Assembly (NCBI GenBank): GCA_947044405.1
Contig: CAMRHE010000134.1
Location: 310,001-374,000, forward strand
Source of the DNA: Leptodactylus fallax
Lineage: Eukaryota > Chordata > Amphibia > Anura > Leptodactylidae
Reading direction: 5' to 3'
Length of the DNA stretch: 64,000 nucleotides
Positions 32,181 through 43,919 of the stretch are shown piece by piece. The position numbers and the translations under genes were made by a program. The notes under the pieces were generated by a model. The model was not told where the DNA came from. It searched no databases and was given only the letters and a program-made list of their open reading frames with translations. The first letter of the stretch is position 1; each line of letters begins with the position of its first letter.

Positions 32181-32798
32181 CTCTCTGCCTTCTTCCCCTG
32201 TAGTGCACAGTGTACAGGGTTGTGGAGCATTAACACTGCACACCTGGTGATTCACCTCACACAGACAAGAGTTGTGACTAGTACTTACAGGAGACTAGCT
32301 GCCAGGTACTTGTGCTCTGCGCTGAGCTGTAGGGGAGGCGGGCTCATAGGTCACATGAGTTCAGTCTCCTCTCCTAGCTCAGCGGAAGTGTAGCACAACA
32401 CGTGAGCTGTGGGGGAGGAGAATCAGCAGAGAGGACCTGAGATAAGAGCCAGTGGATCGGGGCAAAGTTTGTTAACGAGCAAAACACAGGGGCATAGCGG
32501 GACAGCAGTGTAAAATCGGGACTGTCCCGCTGGATGCAGAATGGTTGGGAGCTATGCCGTTACCCGATGTATATGGATATGGATCGACCCCACTGATCCT
32601 TTGCAATAGGTTTTATCAAGTTTTCATCTAAGTGCATCATTTTACAGGACAAAGTACCACTATTTTTATGGCTTTTTTAACATAATGGCTCAAATTTATT
32701 ATTGTGGTTTTTAAAAGACACTGGCATAAATGTGGTGCATCTGTGGCACAATGTGCCTAAACTAAATCTAGTTTTGGCTAAAATTATTTGAACTGTTA
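32181..32798. other. intergenic, no gene seen
   Basis: GC-richer sequence at 32200-32540 without a recognisable exon; the open frame at 32121-32393 runs out of the tandem repeat. About 32690-32800 is a fragment of the 'aatttattattgtgg' MITE family. Confidence 0.4.
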
Positions 32799-33115
32799 GG
32801 GGGAGTTCACACTACCGTTACTAATGTCCATTTCTGTCTTCTGTCATAGGATGACATCAACGGACATTAGCTGTCACAGAGAACGGTCACAGACTGATTC
32901 TGTGTCCGTTTCCATTGACACTAATGTAAACAACATGACAGAAGCTATCTTCCATGATGTTTGTTTACTTTTGTAAATGAAGATAAAGTTGTGCATGCAG
33001 GGGTCCGCAGTTGTCTGTGTGTAACTGCTGTTTTAGTGGTCCGGCTCTCCGTCTTTTGGGACAGCTGGGGGAGCCCAATGACAGAGACCACAATGCTCAT
33101 GTGAACCTAGTGTAA
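32799..33115. mobile_element. MITE with 'gttcacact' ends
   Basis: The left end 'gggggagttcacactaccgt' mirrors the right end 'catgtgaacctagtg'. TTA precedes the left end (32796-32798). Internal arms pair imperfectly. Same group as 35285-35521 and 38349-38533. Confidence 0.55.
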
Positions 33116-33179
33116 GTTTACGCTGTCTATTAGTAAGGCCTTCTGCACAAGGGCATTTTGCATGTCCCAGGGGACTAAA

Positions 33180-34690
33180 AATAAAGTTTAAAAAAAACCT
33201 AAAAGCTTAAATCACCCCCTTTCCCTAGATCACATATAAATAAATAAAAGTAAACATAAACACATTAGACATCCCGAAGTCCGAAAATGCCGAAACTATT
33301 AAAATAAAAAAACATTTGTCCCATACGGTAAACGCCGTAGCAGGAAAAAAAAAATCAAAATGGCTGAATTGGCGTTTTACTAAAACATGAAAAAAAAAAC
33401 TATTTAAATTTGTTATCACCGTGAACGTACCGACCCAGAAAATAAAGCTAACATAGCATTGTTACCTCACAGTGGAATGCGTAAAAACAAAATCCATAAT
33501 GTTGGTACTGCATTTTTTTTTCAATTCCACCTAATTCTGCATTTTTTTCCTGCTTCCCAGTATATTTTACAGAATAATAAATGGTACCATTTTGAAGTAC
33601 AACTTGTCACTCAAAAATCAAGCCATCATAAGATAAGATAAGATAATTCCTTTAATAGTCTCACCATGGGGAAATTCAGTGTGTTACAGCAGCATAGATA
33701 ATACAAACACAATATATACAAAAGCTCCAAGGTAGAGGCATTACAGTGACAGTAGGTACAGATAGAGAGGTACAGGTAAAAAAGTAGTAGAAGGGATATC
33801 ACAACTTAAAGATCTTTCAGTTCTATCTATGGAGTTATCTCCGCTTAGGTCGGTGTTGGTTGTACAGCCTAACCGCAGCGCCCCTTCTCACACTTATGAT
33901 GAAGTAGTCGGTCACTGACAGTACTGCCCAGTGCTATCATGGACTCATGCATGGTATGGGAGTTATTCTCCCGCATGGAGCTCACCACGGACAGTATCCT
34001 TCTGTCACCCACCACCTGCACTGGGTCCAGGGGACTCCCCAGGACAGAGCTGGCCCTTCTAATCAGCTTGTCAAGTTTATTTCTGTCCCTGGTTGATATG
34101 CTACTCCCCCAGCAGGCCACTCCGAAGAAGATGGCTGATGCCACTACAGAGTTGAAAAAGGCCCTAAGAAGTGCCCCCTGGACTCCAAAGGCTCTCAGGC
34201 TTCTAAGCAAGTAGAGCCTGCTGTGACCCTTCCTGTACAGTGCATCCAAGTGATCTGCCCAGTCCAGCTTATTATTGAGGAGCACACCCAGGTACTTATA
34301 GGTGTTGACTAACTCAATGCCCGTCCCCTGGATGTCCACTGGTTTTGGAAGGTATCTGCGCTTACGAAAGTCCGCCACCATCTCCTTGGTTTTCCCAGCA
34401 TTAATCCTAAAGTGGTTCCGCTGGCACCAATCCACAAAATCCTGGTTCAGTTCTCTGTACTCCGTCATCTTCGTCTGTGATGAGACCTACTATTGCAGAG
34501 TCATCAGAATACTTCTGTAAGTAGCAGCTAGATGAGTTGCACCTAAAATCTGCAGTGTAAAATCTGCATATGACTACATAAACTGAAAAATGAGAAAGTT
34601 ATGGAGTTTGGAATGCAGGGACTAAAAAACTAAAACACAAAAATGAAAAATGTTTGCGTTACATAAGGGTTAATGTAGAGAGAAAATATT
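33180..34690 (+). repeat. dispersed repeat 'family A' split by a LINE
   Basis: The left part, 33180-33630, matches 2180-2740 in order ('cacattagacatcc', 'tacggtaaacgccgtagcag', 'tttcctgcttcccagtatat', 'ataaatggtacc'). The right part resumes at about 34568 ('atatgactacataaactg', 'aatgagaaagttatgg'), where the unbroken copy reads 'aaaaataaaaagttatgggg'. The LINE lies between. Confidence 0.6.
33630..34567 (-). mobile_element. 5'-truncated CR1/L2-group LINE with tail repeats
   Basis: A minus-strand frame (34468-33869, 199 aa) encodes the end of a reverse transcriptase protein: KTKEMVADFRK, NTYKYLGVLLNNKLDW, YLLRSLRAFGVQ, ASAIFFGVACWGSSIS, LDKLIRRASSVLG and the final LHH.CEKGR. This arrangement (KYLGV..DNKLxW, then WG, then LxxLxxxAS) is typical of the thumb and C-terminal region of CR1/L2/Rex1-type LINEs. 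The 3'UTR ends 'gaatttccccatggtgagac', 'ttaaaggaattatc' and a TTATC tandem tail at 33630-33650. The catalytic FADD core is absent, so it is dead. Confidence 0.85.
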
Positions 34691-35284
34691 TTTTAAAAAA
34701 TGGGGGGAATGTGTCTGTTTTTACATTTTTCATGTTTTTTTTTTTTTAATAGTACAAAGTTCCACTAAAAAAAAAATGTAAATAGTTTTCCTTTTCCGTT
34801 ATGGTAATTTTTATGTAGGTGACAAGTATTGTTGTGTCGTGGGGACTAGAACCTGGACCATGGTTGTGGTGATTTTTATTTTTTTACTACACATTATGTA
34901 AAACTTTCCTTTTTTTCTGATTTCTCCTTTAACTGGGACTGATACATTAGTCCTTAGCTACAGGAGCAATACAACCTCATACAGTATACAATGGAACTGA
35001 TCTGGGTCACCAACCCCTAGTAGTCATGTGATCGTGGGGCTGGAAGTGGAGCCACAGCAATGGCTCCTGGAAAGGCGAGGACGACATCCATCAATTTCAA
35101 TGCAGCTGCTTAACCGAGCAAGGACGAATATATACACTCTTACATGGCTAAGCATGGACTGCCCAGATGTATATAGTCAATGGGCGATCTGGAACTAGGA
35201 GGGGCCAGAGCTTCCGAATAATTCAGGCACATCTCATGCCAGCCTAGGACTTTATGAAGACTGGTGTATAGAATGACAGTTTAA
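34691..35284. other. intergenic, no gene seen
   Basis: T-rich and A-rich runs at 34730-34780, then unique-looking sequence with no recognisable exon. Confidence 0.4.
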
Positions 35285-35521
35285 CACTAGGTTCACACTA
35301 GCATTTGGGTTTCCGTCTTTTGGATCCACTTGGGTACCCGAAAGACAGAAACCCTATGCGCTTAAAAAGCGGTCACACATGGAAACCAGTGGACCCTATA
35401 GACTATAATGGGGTCTGCCGGGTTTCTGCTGAAAACAAGGAGGACTTTCTCTCCACCAATTTCAAGCAGAATTTGGGATGAAGTCTCGTATGGAGACTGG
35501 AACGCTAGTGTCAACCTAGTG
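35285..35521. mobile_element. MITE with TAA target duplication
   Basis: The left end 'cactaggttcacactagcat' mirrors the right end 'cgctagtgtcaacctagtg'. TAA flanks both sides (35282-35284 and 35522-35524). A 3-bp TWA duplication is the hallmark of PIF/Harbinger insertions. No coding sequence. Confidence 0.7.
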
Positions 35522-35524
35522 TAA

Positions 35525-37035
35525 TAAAGTCTCCCACTGTGTATAGAGAAATGGGAATATACAAACAATGAGAAAGCTTGAAGGGGTTTTCCTGGACCTA
35601 GCAAAGTTGGTTACTGATGACCAATCCACAAGATAGGTCATCAGCTTGAAATTAGTCAGGGTCCAAAACTCGGACCCAGAGCTGATGAGCTGTATACCAA
35701 GAATACGGCTGGGAGCAGAGCTGCAGTTCCTGACACCAAAGCTACATTGTGTATGCAGAAAGCTGTAAACAGTGTAAAGAGCTCTGTAGGCAGCAACCCG
35801 TTGGATGCAATCCAGAGGATGGGAGTAGTTGTCAGTGATGGCCAATACACCCAAGTGTCTCCTGCAGCCCAACTCCTGAGTTGGTGCAGTGCTGAGGGGG
35901 CCTACATGGTACCTTGTGGTGGTAGTTCTCCAAGGGCACTTTCTGTTGGTGGAAGTCTTCAAAATGATAAGCCAAATGATGATGGTCAGAAGGGCTCATG
36001 ATGGTAGGAGCAGTAATTGACTCAGAAGACAGTGGTTGCAGGTGAACAACAGTGTGAACTTTACTGAACAAGGTGCAACAGCAACCAAACAGCTTCCAGA
36101 CAAGTGCAGTGATGCGATGGGAATTCATCTGTAGGATGAGGACGGGCCAGGTAACAGTCCTCAGCCAGGGATGCCCATTTTATATATCTAGTGCCAGATA
36201 TCTACATTTCCACTTCTAATGTTTCTCTATAGAGCGGTACGCAGCTACTGTATACTTAGGACGACCCTGCTTATTCTGTGAGAAGCAGGCCTATAGTCTG
36301 GGGCTCTGACAAACCTCAGATTCTGCTCTACAATATAATTTGTAGTTCTCCAGTCATCTCTCAAGACTGACAGCATATACTTCTTCCCTGTCTTAGGGCT
36401 GGGCCGTCTTTGTCCCTTCTCCTCGGCAGTTCTCTAGGCACATCTGCTCAGCTAGGCTGCTAAATGAAAACTAGTCTTAGTAACAAAGTCTCCACCTCTT
36501 ATCCCAGCCAACTGTGGGTTGGAATGGACCATCACTTTCCTCCATCCCCAGTGGGACAACCCTAACAAGGGAGAACAGATACATTTGGAAGCATACATCA
36601 ACAATAACTATGTACAAATTGTCACAGACATACCTCAAAACATTTTAGCAGTGCCCACTAGGATGCTGCACTACACTGGTAGTAGTGGTGCCAGGAATTG
36701 CATCTCTTCTTCCATTCACTTAAATAGGAGCAGAGTTGGTTCCAGCCACATACCTGGTATGCGGTTTCCGGCAAGCGAAATAGCTGATCAGTGTAAAGTC
36801 TGGGTATCAGACCCCAACCCTATTTGATACTGATGAATATATCATCAGTATCCAACTCTGCTAGGTCCTGGACAATCTCCCTAGAGACAAGTGTAGGGTG
36901 GCGTTATCACAGTGGTCCCTTTTTACAATACAGTCACAGACCAGATTAAGGTCTAATTCACATGATAGGTTTTTGTAGCGCTGATTGCAAGCCAAAACTA
37001 GGAGCAGGTCAAAAACACAGAACGGGTGCAAATCT
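35525..37035. other. intergenic, unclassified repeat-like sequence
   Basis: About 35585-35690 and 36790-36880 carry arms of the 'gatgacctatcc' MITE family in opposite orientations ('tactgatgaccaatccacaa' and 'tactgatgaatatatcatca'), which could be the ends of one larger element holding the sequence between them. That interior (35700-36780) shows no domain I recognise; the 148-aa frame at 35516-35962 (-) and the 102-aa frame at 36519-36827 (+) overlap these arms and are not supported as genes. Confidence 0.4.
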
Positions 37036-37485
37036 CTTCACACTAGCATTCGGCTCTCCGTCATTTGTGTCTGCAGGGGACCAGAAACAAAGAGAGTCTG
37101 TGCACTAAAAAACTGGTTACCTGCGGACCTCATAGATAACAATGGGGTCTGTCGAGTTTCCGCCAATTTTATATTGAAGACGGTGGAGAGGAAAGTCCTC
37201 CAATCAGGACTTTTCTCTCCACCGATTTTAGACGGAATCTGCGATTCACACTACAATAGTGCTGGCTCTCCATTGTTTGGGCCCATAGGGGACGCACACA
37301 ACAGAGAGGCAGACCGCTAAAACAGCGGTTACACACAGAGCCCAGCGGACACCATTGTAGTTTTTAAACTGAAAGCAGCGGAGGAAAAAGTCCTCTGTGC
37401 AGGGCATTTCCTCGGCTGATTTTCAGCAGACTCTGTAATGGAGTATCCAATGTAGAGACTCCGGCGCAGATGTGAACGTACCCTT
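37036..37485. mobile_element. one or two adjoining 'ttcacac' MITEs
   Basis: Starts 'tcttcacactagcattcgg', has a second start 'gattcacactacaatagtgc' at 37232, and ends 'ggcgcagatgtgaacgtacc'. Hairpin arms around 37185-37225 ('gagaggaaagtcctcc' and 'ggacttttctctcc') suggest a first palindromic element joined to a second. Confidence 0.5.
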
Positions 37486-37807
37486 ACACAACTGCACACA
37501 GAGTGGTACAAAGTTTAAAGGGGTCTGCTCAGATAAAAAAAAATAGGGCAGCGACATGGTATAAAATTATAGATGCATTGCTTAAGTTGCTTTCAATCCA
37601 TGGTATTTAAAAGAGTAGGAAAAAACTAGGAAAGTTTCCAGCAGATGCATAAACTAATACTGTGATATAAAGCAGTCTTACTTGCTACAAACTCACTGTT
37701 CCAGTTCTGCTGCTGTGCCCCTTCCCTCCAGGCTTTGTTTACTTGGTTGCGGCGATGACATCACCATTTAATCATGTGACTGCTGCAGAAAATCACTGGC
37801 CTCAGTA

Positions 37808-37987
37808 AGGGTGTGTTTACATGTTCAGTTTTTCAGAAGCAGTTTTTGAAATCGAAACTAGTTGTGGATTGTAAAGTGAGTGAAAGTATATAGGCCAGGT
37901 GATACTTCTCTTTTTTTTTTTTCAATCCACTTTTTTTTGGCTTCAAAAACTGCATTTGAAAACCTGAAAATGTAAACACAACCTAAA
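37808..37987. mobile_element. palindromic MITE
   Basis: The left arm 'gggtgtgtttacatgttcag', 'ttttgaaatcgaaac', 'gtggattg' mirrors the right arm 'caatccac', 'ggcttcaaaaactgcat', 'ctgaaaatgtaaacacaacc'. Short centre with a T run at 37911-37922. Confidence 0.65.
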
Positions 37988-38348
37988 GAAGGGGTATAGC
38001 TATGAAGGGGCAATTAAGGGCATGTGGCTCAGGTGCTGACTCTCGGGGGCACCAATTAGCCACTTTTATTTATTCGGAGTTAGGGTACTGAACTGAACCT
38101 TTGCCCTAGGTAAAGGAACACCTAGCTAAAGCTCTGTTTAAAAACTAGTGAGTGGGACAGGTGGACAGATGCACATGATTTACATGGGTCAGCCAGTGTG
38201 CTCCATACCACTACGCAGACAACAGGGAGGCCTGCTGGTTTTTGTGTGTGCCACACACTTTTGCATTTGTTTCTCAGGCTGAGGGAGTGTACTTTAAGTT
38301 TGAGTCTGTCCCCCTCTTCTTTCCATTACTACTATTACTATGCCTTTA
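37988..38348. other. intergenic, no gene seen
   Basis: No exon or repeat clearly recognised; part (38070-38130) resembles a phrase at 3075-3130 ('aactgagcctttgccc', 'aaaggaa.gcctag'), so it is probably a diverged dispersed repeat. Confidence 0.35.
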
Positions 38349-38533
38349 GGGTATGTTCACACGTTGAAAAATGAAGAATTCCTTCTCATTGTCCGACGCT
38401 ATATTCGACCACGGTTTAGCCACGATGGCTTTCCAGATGAATGAGCCTAATTAGCAGGGAGTCAGGCAGGCAGATTTCGGGCAGGGGAATCTGCTTCTAA
38501 ATCCGCGGCAAATTCCTCCGAGTGAACGTACCC
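38349..38533. mobile_element. MITE with TTA target duplication
   Basis: The left end 'gggtatgttcacacgttg' mirrors the right end 'gagtgaacgtaccc', with TTA on both sides (38346-38348 and 38534-38536). Harbinger-type TWA duplication, no coding sequence. Confidence 0.7.
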
Positions 38534-38869
38534 TTACACCTTAAATCAATCTTCCTTGCTCCTGACCCTCGCCCCCCCCTCTCCAGTGCATTATGCAATG
38601 CTCTTTCCATATGTAACTAGATGACACACACGCTCTCTTCCTTTCTCACAAACTTTTTCTTGGTATCACAGAAACATGGCTGACACCCTCACTCTTATGT
38701 CTGTCTCCAGTTTTCACACATTTCTAGCCCCAACTACAAATCTGGTGTTTACCCCAATCCAACTGCTATCTGTTCTCACCCTCCCCTCTTTTGAAGTGCA
38801 TTATTCCCATTCTGCGGAAGTGGAGGTGGCTGTGAGCAGGAGCGGGGATCGGTAAGTAAGGCCGCGAAC

Positions 38870-39165
38870 CCCACAAACACTGCTATCATTATATTCTGGG
38901 GTCTTTTCAGACCCCAGAGTATAATGATTGGAGGCCCAGGGGAGGTGAGGGAACATAAAAGACAATGTTACTTACCACTCCTGCGCTCCGGCAGGCTTCG
39001 GGCCTGTTTGGTGACGTCATTATGTGTCACGACACCAGACTGGCTCACGTGACGTCTGGTCCAACATTGAACAGGGCTGAAAGTATCAGAGTCAGGGAGA
39101 GGTAAGTAACATTTTTTTTTTTATGTTTGTATCCTCCCCTGGGTCTCCGATTATTAGAGTATAAT
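38870..39165. repeat. dispersed repeat with 'cccagagtataat' hairpin
   Basis: A hairpin 'ggggtcttttcagacccc' at about 38899-38917 is followed by 'gagtataatgattggaggcc' and 'caggggaggtgagg'. The same order occurs at about 4790-4850 and at 50340-50410 and 50640-50680. Confidence 0.5.
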
Positions 39166-39179
39166 AATTGTTCATGGGT

Positions 39180-39400
39180 GGTCCACAATGGGGCATAATA
39201 CTATGTGAAGGGGCCACTATGGGGCATAATACTGTGTGCAGGGGCCACTATGGGACATAATACTGTGTGCAAGGGCCACTATGGGGCATAATACTGTGTG
39301 CAGGGGTCACTATGGGGCATAATACTGTGTGTAGGAGCCACTATGGGGCATAATAGTGTGTGCAGGGGCCATTATGGGGCATAATAGTGTATGCAGGAAT
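39180..39400. repeat. minisatellite, ~34-bp units
   Basis: Six to seven well-preserved units, each containing 'actatggggcataatactgt' then 'gtgcaggggcc'. It is closely related in sequence to the arrays at 40.6-41.7 kb and 47.9-48.2 kb. Confidence 0.85.
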
Positions 39401-39429
39401 GCGGTTTGTGTCAAATGTTCACCTTGGGG

Positions 39430-40620
39430 CCCAGCCATTCCTAGTTACGCCACTGTCTGTCAGTATCTCCTCACCCTCCAACTTCCAAGTGGCTGTCATA
39501 TTCCAACCACCAGGATCTACCACCACCTTCATCTCCACCACCTGGCTCACGTAGTTTCATTCAACTGATATCCCCACTATCATCATGGGTAATTTAAACA
39601 TCCCATTGACTCAAACCATCCTTCTGCTTCCAAACTCATATCTCTCTTCACCTGATTTGGGCTCTCACAGTGGTCCTATTCTGCACCTCACATAGGCGGG
39701 CACACACTTGATCTTTACCTGCCTTCCCTATCCAACCTCTCTAACTCTCCCACAACACTTTCAGACCATAACTTACTTGCAATCTCTTTCATCTTTAACA
39801 GACCCCCCAATCCAGAAACTAACAAACACCGCCTCCCCCCTACGGAACCTTAACCACCTTGACATCCACACACTCTGACCCTCTTCTAACACTTTCTGGC
39901 ATATCCTTACTGCAGGACATGGATTCTGCCACTGCTCTCTACAACACCACCATTACTTCAGCACTCAACTCAGTGGCACCCATCACACACGCCAAGGCCC
40001 GACCGACCAATAGGCAACCCTAGTGTAGCATATGGTAATGACAAAAAAAAACTGAGACATGCTTCAAGGGTTGCAGAACGTTTCTGGAAGAAAAGCCACT
40101 CCAAGGAAGACTTCATTAGTTACAAACAGGCAGTTCTCAACTTCAACGATGCATTCACCTCTGCAAAACAGGTCTATTTCACCACACTTATATCTTCCCT
40201 ATCCCACAACCCCAAACAGTTATTTAATACTTTTAATTCCCTTCTCCGTTCCCCGATGCCCTCTCTTACATTATTTATCTCCGCTGGAGGCTTTGCTATA
40301 TTTCAAAAACAAAATTGATACCATCAGATAGAGCCTCAACTTGCACCTTTGATTCTGCCCTATCCTTCAAATCTCACATCCAAGCCCTCAACACCTCCTG
40401 CCGCCTCTAGCTCAAGAACATTCAAGGAATACGCTCCTTCCTCACGCCTGAAACTATACAAATGCTAGTCCACGCCCTCATAATCTGCCACTTAGACTAC
40501 TGTAACACCTTTCTCAATGGCCTCCCAGCAAATACTCTCTCCCACCTCCACTCCACCCTAAACTATGCCACTTGCTTAATCCAAGTCTCCCCCGTTTTAA
40601 TCAGCCTCTCTGCCAATCCC
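39430..40620 (+). pseudogene. decayed CR1/L2-group LINE
   Basis: Fragments in order: an endonuclease C-terminal SDHNLLAISF motif at 39761-39790, where SDH is the conserved APE-endonuclease ending. Then comes a linker with ARVAERFWKKSHSKEDF-like coding (about 40070-40120), and 'kqlfntfnsll'-type sequence at about 40215-40250. After a deletion removing the reverse transcriptase core, the C-terminal LDYCNTFLNGLPA region follows at about 40490-40530. Many stops and frame changes. It abuts the minisatellite at 40625. Confidence 0.7.
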
Positions 40621-40624
40621 TTCA

Positions 40625-41680
40625 CATTATACTGGGGGGGGGGGCGGGCACTGTAGAGCATTATACTAGGGGAACCCTCTGGGGAGAATATTATACGGTG
40701 TGGGGACACTGTGGAGCATATTATACTGTGTGGGGCCACTGTGGGGAGTATATTATACTGGGGGGCCTCAGGGTAGCATATTATATTGTGTGGGGCCACT
40801 GTGGAGCATTATACTGGGGGGGCCTCTGTGTAGCATATTATATTGTGTGGTGACACTGGGTAGCATATTATATTGTGTGATTGTGTGGGGCACTGTGGAG
40901 CATAGTATACTGTATGAAGCCACTGTGGGGAGCATATTATACTGGGGGGGCTCTGGGTAGCATATTATATTGTGTGGGACCACTGTGGAGCATTATACTG
41001 GGGGGGCACTGTGGAGTGTTATTCTAGGGGGTCCTCTGGGTAGCATATTATACTATGTTTGGCCACTGTGGAGCATATTATACTGTGTGGGGCCACTGTG
41101 GGGAGCATATTATACTGGGGGGCCTCTGGGTAGCATATTATATGGTGTGGGGCCATTGTGGAGTTTTATACTGGGGGGCCTAAAATACTGTGAGATTTAT
41201 TCTTCTGCACTGTGGGAAACCTATTATACTGTGTGGGGTCCACTGTAATGCATAATACTGTGGTGGGGCGGGCTCTGGAAATCATATTATACTATGAAAG
41301 GCCACTGTGGGGAGCATATTATACTGCATGGGGCCACTGTGGAGCATTATACTGGGGTGGCACTGTGGGGAGCCTTGCATACTGTGTGGGGCTGCTGTGG
41401 AGCATATTATACTGTGTAGGGCCAATAATGGGTATTATACTGAGTGGGGGCTCTCGGGAGCATTATACTATTGGGGCTCTGGAGAGTATATTATACTGTG
41501 TGGAGCATTATACCATGTGGGGCCACTATGAGTGGCTCAGGGGAGCATTTTATATTGTGTAGGGCCACTGTGGAACATTATGTATCATGTGGGGTGGTCT
41601 CAGGGGAGCATTTTATACTGTGGAGGATTATATAGCATGTGGAGCATTATACTGTGGGGGGGGATTGCTCAAAATTTCTC
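40625..41680. repeat. ~30-bp minisatellite array, about 1 kb
   Basis: Around 30 units of mostly 30 bp with variants, typified by GGGGCCACTGTGGAGCATAT followed by TATACTGTGT; some units have 'ggggagcatattatactggg'. The unit length is a multiple of three, which is why long frames (40572-41562 and others) stay open on both strands. These encode only repetitive peptides and are not genes. Confidence 0.9.
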
Positions 41681-41844
41681 CTGGCAGCCCTGTGTGCTAT
41701 GTCTGCGTCACAGCTCCCTCACTATAATCTTGCACATACCTGTAGTGCTCCATGGCTGTCATTCCCCATACAGTACTCATTTTTGTCAAAGGCCACATCA
41801 GCCTTATGGTTGTCTTCAAAGGGCCGTTAGGAATTCTGCAACTG

Positions 41845-42190
41845 TATAAATGTAGCAATACAGTTAGGAGTAATTACATTTATAGCCCGTTGAAGGCAAC
41901 TATAAGGTATTACTATAGGTAATAGTGACCTAATTATTCTACGGTAGAGGTAATAGTCCCCCTATAGGTACTAGTGCCACCTCATACACATAGGTAATTG
42001 TGTCCTAATTATCCAACCCTACAGGTAATAGTCCCCCCCATAAGTAATAGTGTCGTAATTATTCCCCTCCCCCTCAAGAAAGTTCCCCCTATAGATGACA
42101 GTGCCTTAATTATCCCCCTCCCTCAGGTAATAGTCTTCCCCACATAGATATTGGTGACCCCCACAGGAAATAACTCTTCCTACCCCACAT
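41845..42190. repeat. degenerate tandem repeat ('aggtaatagt')
   Basis: Eight to ten loose units share 'ataggtaatagt', 'cctaattat' and C runs, spaced about 25-40 bp. It is C-rich on the plus strand, the opposite strand bias to the array just before it. Confidence 0.6.
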
Positions 42191-43063
42191 CAAATTACAT
42201 ACTTACCGCTTCTTCTTGCAAAATGTGGTGACCAACTTGTTCTGATGCGCACCCAGCTGTGCACCTTTTCTATTGTCCTCCTGGCTACCCTGTTACCTGC
42301 TCTATGGTACTGCTAGCAGGACCATTGAGCAGGAAGCAGTGTGGCAGGACAAACATTAAAAGAGGTGCACAGCCCAGCGCCGTATAAGAAGTCGGGCACT
42401 GCATCTTGCAAGAAGAAGAGCTAAGTATGAAATTCCGTAGACCTGGAGACCGTAGTGTGGTGAGGCCCCCTGGCTTGGAGGTCCAGTCACAAGGGCAATT
42501 GCTGTGACCCCTATAGCTGTTTTTTGGTCTTTGGCTGGAGGGTCTACAGCAGCCCCCAGTTATAGAGTGCTGGGGACCTAACGGCTCTTCTTCAGGACCA
42601 AAACCTTGTTTGTTTGTTTGAGTTGGAAGGGACCTCAAGGGCCATCGAGTCCAACCCCCTGCAAAAGCAGGAATTCCTAAAACATCCCAGCTATATACCT
42701 ATCCAGTTACCTTTCCTGTCCATCAAAAAAATGTTCTCCTACCCACCTTGTTGGAATACCTTATCAACTGGAGCAGAAACAGAAGTTGCAGTAGGGGTTC
42801 TGGAAAATCTGTTCAGGACCAGAATTTGAAATTTAGAAGGGTAGGAAGTATATGTAGTATATAATAAATTGATTCATCTCTAAATTTCAAACTGGTCATA
42901 GGAACTGATGGGCAAACTTGTAAGATAGAACTCTCAGATGTGTATTTTTGGATGATAACCATCTCCACACACCTTTTCATAGAGGCAACAGTGTGAAGTG
43001 CTGCAGCCTTGGTTTGTTGCCATATGTGTAGAAATTCCCCATATGTAGAATTGGCAGCAGGTA
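42191..43063. other. intergenic with a CR1-like scrap
   Basis: At about 42618-42665 the phrase 'gagttggaagggacctcaag' then 'ggccatcgagtccaacccc' matches a well-known CR1/L3-type LINE sequence. The remainder has no recognisable exon. Confidence 0.5.

Positions 43064-43919
<856 letters not shown>

Noticed and set aside
35516..35962. 148-aa minus-strand frame
   Set aside because: Overlaps MITE ends at 35521 and 35585; composition is not protein-like and no family is recognised.
40572..41562. Several overlapping long frames with peptides rich in ILYCVGPLW and YYTVWGHCG
   Set aside because: They are translations of the 30-bp minisatellite; the unit length is a multiple of three, so frames stay open by chance on both strands.
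40625..41680. Regular ~30-bp repeats as a possible CRISPR array
   Set aside because: The units are contiguous and variable with no unique spacers, and the genome is a spliced vertebrate one.
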